From Actinomycetes bacterium (GTDB lineage: Bacteria > Actinomycetota > Acidimicrobiia > Acidimicrobiales > RAAP-2): a stretch of 36,747 bases of DNA. Below, one piece after another: positions 30,694 through 36,747 of the stretch. The notes beneath the pieces were generated by a model. That model worked only from the letters and a program-made list of their open reading frames with translations, had not been told where the DNA came from and ran no database searches. The stretch is taken from the NCBI GenBank assembly GCA_021791615.1, contig JAJYWG010000138.1, positions 1 to 36,747 on the forward strand. Reading direction: 5' to 3'. Within the stretch, counting starts at the first letter, position 1. The number at the start of each line of letters is the position of its first letter. The translations under genes and the position numbers were made by a program.

Positions 30694-32157
30694 GTGGCTT
30701 CCAGGCCAAGCGGACTGCTCATCGGAGGAGAGTGGCTCGAAGAGGGCGAGCTCGCCCCGGTCCTGGACAAGTACGCCGGTACCCCTGTCGCGGAAGTTCG
30801 CCACGCGTCGCCTGCGCATGTCGAACGTGCCGTGGCTGCAGCAGCCGCCCACGCGGCGGGACACCCCCTGGACCCGCGCGGGCGAAGCGACGTCCTGTGC
30901 GCCGCGGCGCAACGGCTGATGGACAGGAAGGACGAGGTCGTCGCCGATTACGTCGCGGAGACGGGCTTCACGCAGACCGATGCAGAGACCGAGCTCGCCC
31001 GCACGGTCGAGACGCTCACGCTGTGCGCGGGAGAGGCGTTGCGGCTGACCGGAGAAGTCGTGCCGCTCGCCGCCGCGCCAGGTAGCGAGACCCGTCTGTG
31101 CTTCACCGTGCGGGTCCCGGTGGGAGTCGTCGGTGCGATCGCTCCATTCAACGCGCCGCTCAACACCGTCGCGCACAAGATCGGCCCCGCGCTCGCCGCC
31201 GGCAATCCCGTCGTCTTGAAACCCGCCCTCATGACGCCGCTCTCGTCGATCCACCTCTGCGCCGCGCTCCTCGACGCCGGTCTCCCCGGACCGTACCTCA
31301 GTCTCGTGGTCGGTCCAGGGTCGAGGACCGGGCAGAGCCTCGTCGAGGACCGCCGGGTGCGCTACTTCACCTTCACCGGTTCGACGCAGGTCGGACTGCA
31401 GATCAAACAGCGGTCAGGGATCGCGAAGACCCACCTCGAGCTGGGGGGAAACTGCGCCACCATTGTCTGCGAGGATGCCGATCTGTCGCTCGCGGCGGAG
31501 CTGCTGGTGCGTGGGGGATACCGCAAAGCTGGTCAGGTGTGTACCTCGGTGCAGCGCGTGCTCGTGGTCGAGGATGTCGCAGACGAGCTGGAGGGGCTGG
31601 TCGCCGAGCGGGTGCGAGCGCTCGCAGTCGGCGACCCTCACCTCCCTGGTACTCAGGTCGGTCCAATGATCTCCGAACCTGAGCGAGTACGCGCTGCCCG
31701 CATGGTCCGTCAGGCGGTAGGGGTCGGCGCGAGACTCGTGACCGGAGGAGACGGAGACGGACCGCTGCTTGCGCCAACGCTGCTCGCCGACGTGCCCGAT
31801 GACGCCGAGCTCATGAGCGACGAGATCTTCGCGCCGGTGATCGCGATGCGCCGTGTCGCTGATCTCGCCGACGGCGTCAAGCTGGCGAACTCTACTCGCT
31901 ACGGCCTGCAGGCGGGTGTGTTCACCCAGGACCTCGACCGGGCGCTGTGGGCCGCCGTGCACCTGGACGTCGGCGGGGTCATGGTCAACGATACCTCGAG
32001 CTACCACGCCGACCTGATGCCGTACGGAGGACGTCGTGACAGCGGCTACGGACTCGAAGGGCCCCGCTACGCAGTCATGGACATGACCGACCCGCGAACG
32101 ATCGTGATCAACCGCCGCGAGCCCCCTGGCGCCGAAGACCGCCCCGGAGGAGGCTGA
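30694..32157 (+). CDS. Aldehyde dehydrogenase 1
   Basis: A 487-residue NAD(P)-dependent aldehyde dehydrogenase from the GTG at 30694, which has a GAGG site 5 bases upstream; the ATG at 30631 would add 21 poorly conserved residues. Catalytic features are Asn153 (APFNAPLN), Glu249 (LELGGN) and the nucleophile Cys283 (GQVCTSVQR). PFNAP with a following Leu-Asn is typical of the methylmalonate-semialdehyde/lactaldehyde/glycolaldehyde branch rather than betaine-type enzymes. First gene of the rightward operon. It would oxidise an aldehyde produced by the ThDP lyase or dehydrogenase of the divergent operon (inference). 63 bp separate it from the cupin gene. Confidence 0.92.
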   Translation: MASRPSGLLIGGEWLEEGELAPVLDKYAGTPVAEVRHASPAHVERAVAAAAAHAAGHPLDPRGRSDVLCAAAQRLMDRKDEVVADYVAETGFTQTDAETELARTVETLTLCAGEALRLTGEVVPLAAAPGSETRLCFTVRVPVGVVGAIAPFNAPLNTVAHKIGPALAAGNPVVLKPALMTPLSSIHLCAALLDAGLPGPYLSLVVGPGSRTGQSLVEDRRVRYFTFTGSTQVGLQIKQRSGIAKTHLELGGNCATIVCEDADLSLAAELLVRGGYRKAGQVCTSVQRVLVVEDVADELEGLVAERVRALAVGDPHLPGTQVGPMISEPERVRAARMVRQAVGVGARLVTGGDGDGPLLAPTLLADVPDDAELMSDEIFAPVIAMRRVADLADGVKLANSTRYGLQAGVFTQDLDRALWAAVHLDVGGVMVNDTSSYHADLMPYGGRRDSGYGLEGPRYAVMDMTDPRTIVINRREPPGAEDRPGGG

Positions 32158-32220
32158 TGCCGGCCCTTCCCGCCCGGGAACCTGTCGGTTGGACAACAAG
32201 AGGAGGATGAGGAGACCAGG

Positions 32221-32661
32221 ATGACCAGGCGCAAGATGGTCCGGAGGTTAGAAGAGTACGAGTGGGTCGACCTCGCGGGGCACCGAGACGCGGCGCTCAC
32301 GAAGCTCCTCGTCACCAAGGAGGAGTGCGGCGCGGAGAACATCGACTTCTTCGTCTCGAGCTACGCACCCAAAGCGTATGCCGAGGAACATGTCCATGAT
32401 CGCTCCGAGGAGATCTTCTACTTCACGAGGGGATCCGGGCTGTTCGTTCTCGACGGGGAGCGCTTCATCGTGCAGGCCGGCACCGTGATCTTCGTGCCGC
32501 CTGGCACGAAGCACGGCATCTACAACACCGGCATGGAAGACCTGGTTTTCGTGGTCTGCTCCTCGCCACCTGAGCCCGAATTCCACCAGGAGTACGCGAG
32601 CTACTTCCACGCAACCACGGCCACCTCCTCGACTTCGAGGGATGTTGAGGCCGAGCCGTGA
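32221..32661 (+). CDS. Cupin-domain protein
   Basis: A 146-residue single-domain cupin. Metal ligands are His57 and His59 (EEHVHDRSEE), Glu63 and His98 (PPGTKHGIYN), matching the two conserved cupin motifs. A strong AAGAGGAGG site precedes the ATG. Such small cupins serve as isomerases, lyases, dioxygenases or sensors. In sugar operons they often catalyse keto-sugar or lyxose-type isomerisation, but nothing here fixes the reaction. The stop overlaps the GTG start of aldehyde dehydrogenase 2 (GTGA), so the two are co-translated. A TTCCCG-CC-CGGGAA dyad lies in the short gap upstream. Confidence 0.9.
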   Translation: MTRRKMVRRLEEYEWVDLAGHRDAALTKLLVTKEECGAENIDFFVSSYAPKAYAEEHVHDRSEEIFYFTRGSGLFVLDGERFIVQAGTVIFVPPGTKHGIYNTGMEDLVFVVCSSPPEPEFHQEYASYFHATTATSSTSRDVEAEP

Positions 32662-34202
32662 GCTCGACCACAGCGGACGCGCGCTCCCAGTCGGCGACTC
32701 GGGGAGGATGGACGCCGAACCCTCGTGTGGCCACCTTCCTGGCAGAGCCCCACGGCCTGTGGATCGACGACGAGGAGCGGCAGGCGTCCCGGGGGGCGAT
32801 CCCGCCGCGTGTCCTCGACGTGGTGAACCCCGCGACCGGCGAACCGCTCGCCACGGTCGCGGCAGCGAGCGGCTCCGACGTGGACGACGCGGTGGCGGCA
32901 GCTCGGCGAGCCGTCGCCGCAGGGACGTGGGCCCGGATGGCCCCTGAAGGGCGAGAGGAGGTCCTCCGGCGACTCGCCCAGCTCGTCGACGACCATGCCG
33001 AGGAGCTCGCACAGCTCGACTGCCTTGACAACGGGATGCCGCTCGCCAGCGCCCGCGAGGAGGTATCGGGCGCCGCCGCGCACCTTCGCTACTTCGCCGG
33101 GTGGTGCGGCAAGCTCCACGGCGAGACGATCACGCCATACCGCACCCAGAAGCATTTCGTCTACACCGAGCGCGAGCCGCTCGGGGTCGTCGCGGCGATC
33201 ACCGCCTGGAACTTCCCCCTCGACAATGCGGTGTGGAAGCTCGGCGCACCGCTCGCATGCGGCAACTCAGTCGTCTTGAAGCCCGCCGAGGAGACGCCCC
33301 TGAGCGCCTTGTACCTCGCTCGGCTGAGTGCGGACGCAGGACTGCCCAAGGGAGTCTTCTCGGTCGTGACCGGCACGGGTGAGGAGGCAGGAGCTGCGCT
33401 GAGTGGCCATGTCGACGTGGACAAGGTGGCCTTCACCGGCTCGACGCAGACGGGGCGAGAGGTCGTCCGGGCCTCGGCGGTCAACCTGAAGCGCGTCACC
33501 CTCGAGCTCGGCGGGAAGTCGCCCTCGATCGTGCTGGCCGATGCGGACCTCGACCGGCACCTGGAGCAAATCGTGCGCGCGGTCATGCACAACTCCGGCC
33601 AAGTCTGCTCCGCCGGCTCGAGGGTTTTCGTCCAACGCCCGATCGCCGGCGACGTCGCAGCAGGTGCCAAGGAGGCTGCGGCACGCCTTCGGGTCGGGCC
33701 TGGGTGGCTTCCCACGACCGACCTCGGACCGCTCGTCTCCGCTCCGCAACTGGACCGCGTGCTCGGGTTCATCAGCGCCGGCTCCGCCGACGGCGCCGAG
33801 CTCCTGGCGGGCGGGCAGCGGCTCGGCGCCGAGCTCGCCGGGGGCTATTTCGTCGAGCCGACCGTCTTCGCCGCCGTGCGCGACGACATGCCCATCGCCC
33901 GAGACGAGATCTTCGGGCCAGTACTGTCGATCCTGCCCTTCGACAACCTGGATGAAGTGGTGGCTCGTGCCAACGCGTCCGTCTACGGACTTGCAGCGGG
34001 AGTGTGGACGCGTGACATAGGTGCCGCGCACGACCTCGCAAGACGACTGGCAGCCGGGACCGTATGGGTCAACTGCTACAACCGCTTCGATCCCGCGGTC
34101 CCCTTCGGCGGCTACCGCCAAAGTGGCTACGGTCGGGAGCTCGGGGAGGCAGCGCTCGACGAGTACACCCAGCGCAAGAGCGTATGGATCGGCCTGCCGT
34201 GA
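32658..34202 (+). CDS. Aldehyde dehydrogenase 2 (betaine/phenylacetaldehyde type)
   Basis: A 514-residue NAD(P)-dependent aldehyde dehydrogenase. The catalytic set is Asn185 (AWNFPLDN), Glu283 (LELGGKSPS) and Cys317 (GQVCSAGSR). The PAEETPLSA, FTGSTQTGRE and PFGGYRQSGYGRELG segments place it in the broad betaine-aldehyde/5-carboxymethyl-2-hydroxymuconate-semialdehyde group, different from the first enzyme. The GTG start overlaps the cupin stop and its own stop overlaps the isomerase start. Two distinct aldehyde dehydrogenases in one operon suggest two successive or parallel aldehyde intermediates. Length is slightly above average owing to an N-terminal extension of about 20 residues. Confidence 0.93.
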   Translation: MSSTTADARSQSATRGGWTPNPRVATFLAEPHGLWIDDEERQASRGAIPPRVLDVVNPATGEPLATVAAASGSDVDDAVAAARRAVAAGTWARMAPEGREEVLRRLAQLVDDHAEELAQLDCLDNGMPLASAREEVSGAAAHLRYFAGWCGKLHGETITPYRTQKHFVYTEREPLGVVAAITAWNFPLDNAVWKLGAPLACGNSVVLKPAEETPLSALYLARLSADAGLPKGVFSVVTGTGEEAGAALSGHVDVDKVAFTGSTQTGREVVRASAVNLKRVTLELGGKSPSIVLADADLDRHLEQIVRAVMHNSGQVCSAGSRVFVQRPIAGDVAAGAKEAAARLRVGPGWLPTTDLGPLVSAPQLDRVLGFISAGSADGAELLAGGQRLGAELAGGYFVEPTVFAAVRDDMPIARDEIFGPVLSILPFDNLDEVVARANASVYGLAAGVWTRDIGAAHDLARRLAAGTVWVNCYNRFDPAVPFGGYRQSGYGRELGEAALDEYTQRKSVWIGLP

Positions 34203-35134
34203 GTAACGACATGCAGCGCCCAGTGGACGGCCCGGACCGCCCGCTCGGCGCTGCGACCTATACCTTCCTCTACGAGGGAAGCCTCGAGCAGGCGCTGAGA
34301 AGCCTCGCCGAGGAAGGCATCGGCATGATCGAGCTCACCGTTGCGCCACCTCACGTCGACGGGTGCACGATGCCCACCGAAGACTGCCGCCGCCTCCGAC
34401 GTGTGCTTCGCGAGCTCGGCCTACACGCGGTTTCTCTCAACCCGACGTACCTCGACCTGAATTTGGTGAGCCTGAACACTCGCTTCCGGCAAGAGAGCAC
34501 TCGCCAGCTCGAGGAGGCGCTGCGGTTGTGCCATGACCTCGAGATCGGCATGCTCGTCCTCTTCGCCGGGCGTCGGCACCCCCTCGCACCGGCGCCCCGC
34601 GCGCTCGTGGAACCCGTCCTCTTGGAGCAGCTCGCCCACCTCTGCGACGTCGCCGAGCCGCTCGGGGTCACGATCGGTCTCGAGAACGGCCCGACGCTCG
34701 TCCTCGACCGCGGCGCCGAGGTGGCCGACGCCTGCCGGGCCCTCGGGCGCCGCGGGCTTCGTGCGGTGATCGACGTGGCCAACGCGCAGATGGTCGAGGA
34801 ACCGGCACGTGCGTTGGCAGCTGCCGCGCCGTACCTCGCGCTCGTACACCTCTCGGACACCACCCGGGCCCGATGGGCGCATGCGCCCATCGGCGAAGGC
34901 GACGTGGACTTCGGCGCCGTCGCGGCGGTCCTCGAGTCGCTCGGGTACCGCGGGCCTTCGATCATGGAGATTGTGGACCTGGCGTGCCCCCTCCAGGCGA
35001 TGGTGACGTCCGCAGCGCTCCTCGCCCGTCTCGGCTGGGGTACGATCTCGCCGATGCCGGTCAGCCTTCCAGGAGCCACTGGCGCGTCTGCCGACGGCCC
35101 GATGACACACGCTGAGAGCGCGCGACGCACATGA
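34199..35134 (+). CDS. Sugar phosphate isomerase/epimerase (AP endonuclease family 2 TIM barrel)
   Basis: A 311-residue TIM-barrel enzyme of the xylose-isomerase-like/IolE class. Metal ligands appear as Glu162 (GLENGP), Asp192 (VIDVANAQ), His217 (LVHLSDT) and Glu267 (SIMEIVD). It starts with GTG 34199 overlapping the aldehyde dehydrogenase stop; the longer open frame upstream is inside that gene. The family includes tagatose/erythrulose epimerases, hydroxypyruvate isomerase and inosose dehydratase. With the Gfo/Idh/MocA dehydrogenase and ThDP enzyme it may act on a keto-sugar or keto-cyclitol (inference). Its stop overlaps the regulator start (ATGA). The C-terminal ~30 residues after the barrel look unstructured. 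Confidence 0.9.
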   Translation: MSNDMQRPVDGPDRPLGAATYTFLYEGSLEQALRSLAEEGIGMIELTVAPPHVDGCTMPTEDCRRLRRVLRELGLHAVSLNPTYLDLNLVSLNTRFRQESTRQLEEALRLCHDLEIGMLVLFAGRRHPLAPAPRALVEPVLLEQLAHLCDVAEPLGVTIGLENGPTLVLDRGAEVADACRALGRRGLRAVIDVANAQMVEEPARALAAAAPYLALVHLSDTTRARWAHAPIGEGDVDFGAVAAVLESLGYRGPSIMEIVDLACPLQAMVTSAALLARLGWGTISPMPVSLPGATGASADGPMTHAESARRT

Positions 35135-35994
35135 CGACCGCCTCGCCCCGGGGCACATCGAGCGACGGGCGGGCGCTCACCCTTGTCCAGCGCAACGAGC
35201 GGGAGGAAACGGCTCCGCTCGTCCAGAGCCTGGTGCACGGCCTCCAGATCCTCGACCTCTTCAGCGACACGCGCCCAGTGATCGGCATCGGCGAGATGGC
35301 GCGTGCGCTCGGGGTGCACCGGAGCACGACCTCGCGCCTCGCGGCGACGCTCGCCGCCTACGGCTACCTCGAGCGCACTGGCGAGCCCGGGCACTACAGC
35401 CTCGCCGAGCGCCTCTTCCGCCTCGGTCAGCTCGCCACGCCCGAAGCGGACCTTCGGGTCGTTGCCGCGAAGGAGCTGGGCGAGCTTGTCGAGCGTGTGG
35501 GGGAAACGGCGCACGCCGGAGTGCTCTACGGCCGTGAGGTCACGAGCATCCTCGTCATCGACGGCTGGCGGCCGCTGCGACTGCACGGCCAAGTGGGGAA
35601 GCGCTCTCCCGCACACTGCAGCAGCCTGGGAAAAGCGCTGCTCGCATGGTTGAGCCCCTCACGCCTCGCTGAGATTTACGCGGGCGGCAGGCTGGACACG
35701 TGCACGCCCTACTCGATTCGGACGCTTGCCGCGTTACGCGCCGAGCTCGCGGCCACGAAGGCGCGTGGCTACGCGCTAGACGACCAGGAGCTGGAGATCG
35801 GCCTACGCTGCGTCGGCGCTCCGATCCTCGACGACGGCGGCGCGCCTCTCGCGTCGATGTCGGTTTCCGGGCCCCTCTCACGGATGCAGGGCGACCTCCT
35901 CGGCCAGCTCCAAGAGGAGATTCCCGCGGTCGCGGCGCGCATCTCCGAGCGGCTGGCAACCGCCCGCCGCGCGCTCGCCCCGGCTACTCGCTGA
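35131..35994 (+). CDS. IclR-family transcriptional regulator
   Basis: A 287-residue regulator. The winged HTH spans about residues 30-90 (LVHGLQILDLF; IGEMARALGVHRSTTSRLAATL; GYLERTG), and the C-terminal IclR effector domain includes KRSPAHCSSLGKALLAWL and GYALDDQELEIGLRCVGAPI. It is co-translated with the isomerase as the last gene of the rightward operon. It is the obvious candidate to control the divergent promoter region at about 30.54 kb in response to a pathway intermediate. The first 25 residues are an unconserved tail. The gene appears intact although an insertion sequence begins within 60 bp downstream. Confidence 0.94.
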   Translation: MTTASPRGTSSDGRALTLVQRNEREETAPLVQSLVHGLQILDLFSDTRPVIGIGEMARALGVHRSTTSRLAATLAAYGYLERTGEPGHYSLAERLFRLGQLATPEADLRVVAAKELGELVERVGETAHAGVLYGREVTSILVIDGWRPLRLHGQVGKRSPAHCSSLGKALLAWLSPSRLAEIYAGGRLDTCTPYSIRTLAALRAELAATKARGYALDDQELEIGLRCVGAPILDDGGAPLASMSVSGPLSRMQGDLLGQLQEEIPAVAARISERLATARRALAPATR

Positions 35995-36051
35995 GCCCCG
36001 CGCCAGCGTAACGAGGGGGAAGGAAGGCAGAGAAAGAGAAGGGCGGCAGGT

Positions 36052-36747
36052 TCAACCGGTCAGTGCAACGACAGCCGCATCGTAGCGGTCCTCGGCGCTC
36101 TGCCAGCGATGTAGCCGTCGGGGCATGGTGTTGATCCGGTGGCTGATGACGTCGAGATCGGCCTGGGAGTAGACCGAGAGGTCGGTGCCCTTCCCGACGT
36201 AGCGGCGAAGGAGGCCGTTGAATGCCTTGTTGCGTCCGCGCTGCCAGGGATGGTGTGGCTCGGCAAAGTAGACGTCGAGGCCGGTGATCCGGGCCAGCTC
36301 GGGGTGTGCGGCCATCTCCCTGCCCTGGTCCCACGTGAGCGTGCGGGCGAGGCCGGACGGCACCCGGTCGAACAGCTCGACCAGGCAGGCAAGCACTGCA
36401 TCGGCGCTGTAGCCATCGTCGAGGTTGCCGAGGAGGCTGTAGCGACTGGTGCGCTCGACCAAGGTGACGATCGCCGAGGCGTTGTTGGCCCCGATGATGA
36501 GATCGCCTTCCCAGTGGCCGGGCTCGGTGCGGTCCTCGACGCCGGCCGGACGGGTCGTGATGAGGTTGAAGGATCCGAGCGGGCTCTTGCGTCCAGGAGC
36601 GGGTTCTGAGCCACGGTGGCGGCGCCTGCGGCACCTCCTCGCCCGATGGAGGTAGTGGTGGAGCCCGGCGGCGAGGCCACGCTTGCCGTGGGCGTACACG
36701 CCGCGATAGATCGTCTCGGCCGAGATCGTCTCGCCTGTGATCCCGCC
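36052..36747 (-). CDS. IS30-family transposase, partial, catalytic Glu replaced
   Basis: The frame is open from the right edge (N-terminus missing) to a stop at 36052, 231 residues shown. The order of motifs is IS30-like. It runs ISAETIYRGVYAHG at the edge, EDRTEPGHWEGDLIIG (first catalytic Asp), TWDQGREM (second Asp), then PHHPWQRGRNKAFNGLLRRY and GKGTDLSVYSQADLD. In active IS30 transposases the last motif reads RGTNENTNGLLR with the catalytic Glu; here the aligned position is Lys (codon AAG). The enzyme is therefore probably inactive. The right part of the element is outside the window. The left end must lie between about 35995 and 36051, but I could not identify the terminal repeat. Confidence 0.88.
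   Translation of the reverse strand, partial: GGITGETISAETIYRGVYAHGKRGLAAGLHHYLHRARRCRRRRHRGSEPAPGRKSPLGSFNLITTRPAGVEDRTEPGHWEGDLIIGANNASAIVTLVERTSRYSLLGNLDDGYSADAVLACLVELFDRVPSGLARTLTWDQGREMAAHPELARITGLDVYFAEPHHPWQRGRNKAFNGLLRRYVGKGTDLSVYSQADLDVISHRINTMPRRLHRWQSAEDRYDAAVVALTG

Noticed and set aside
32167..32180. TTCCCG-CC-CGGGAA dyad before the cupin gene
   Set aside because: Could be an operator or weak hairpin, but 6-bp GC-rich dyads are frequent in this DNA and it lies within an operon gap, so no function is claimed.
28519..35134. Calling region 4 an inositol (iol) operon
   Set aside because: Several enzymes are fold-level analogues of IolD, IolG, IolE and IolA, but no IolB or IolC is present and the flavoprotein and extra aldehyde dehydrogenase do not belong to that pathway.

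Overview
The window looks like a GC-rich actinobacterial chromosome segment, possibly from a deep lineage such as Acidimicrobiia or Thermoleophilia (inference). The grounds are the many GTG starts, the long runs of genes joined by 4-13 bp overlaps, XRE-nucleotidyltransferase and class II ribonucleotide reductase remnants of actinobacterial type, and many solo carbohydrate importers with LacI and IclR regulators. I saw no rRNA, tRNA or CRISPR, although tRNAs were not searched for exhaustively.

Region 1 (1-5523, minus strand) is an operon: substrate-binding protein (SBP), ribose-type ABC ATPase, permease, then a partial enzyme running off the left edge that resembles D-apionate lactonase. A clear promoter with an inverted-repeat operator precedes the SBP gene, suggesting an importer plus catabolic module for a branched pentose or its acid.

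Region 2 (5524-7500) is a scar zone. It holds an XRE/MNT antitoxin gene scrambled by two compensating frameshifts, a basic hypothetical protein, the C-terminal stump of a class II ribonucleotide reductase, IS200/IS605-like hairpins, and a stray copy of the 3' end of a membrane gene found intact at 20.3-20.7 kb.

Region 3 (7547-19882) is a LacI-controlled nucleoside/deoxynucleoside island. On the minus strand, in transcription order, lie a PhyH-type dioxygenase, permease, SBP, ABC ATPase, ribokinase, an isopenicillin-N-synthase-like 2OG-Fe(II) oxygenase, nucleoside hydrolase, a divergent PfkB kinase, a second nucleoside hydrolase and deoxyribose-phosphate aldolase. The LacI gene diverges from it across a perfect 14-bp palindromic operator. 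The set gives a route from imported nucleoside to free sugar, sugar phosphate and central metabolism. The two oxygenases are unexplained and suggest that the substrate is chemically modified.

Region 4 (20255-35994) starts with a small two-helix membrane protein, followed by a second sugar-type catabolic island made of two divergent operons sharing a compact overlapping promoter region at about 30.54 kb. Leftward: ThDP-dependent enzyme, Gfo/Idh/MocA dehydrogenase, permease, SBP, an unusual single-chain ATPase-permease fusion, and a fumarate-reductase/tricarballylate-dehydrogenase-like flavoprotein. Rightward: aldehyde dehydrogenase, cupin, second aldehyde dehydrogenase, TIM-barrel isomerase/epimerase and an IclR regulator. 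The enzyme combination does not match a pathway I can name.

Region 5 (36052-right edge) is a partial IS30-family transposase whose catalytic glutamate has become lysine. Across the window three SBP genes share a GAGGGGG ribosome-binding site. Two of them have strong intercistronic hairpins at their 3' ends, which would favour surplus binding protein over the membrane complex.
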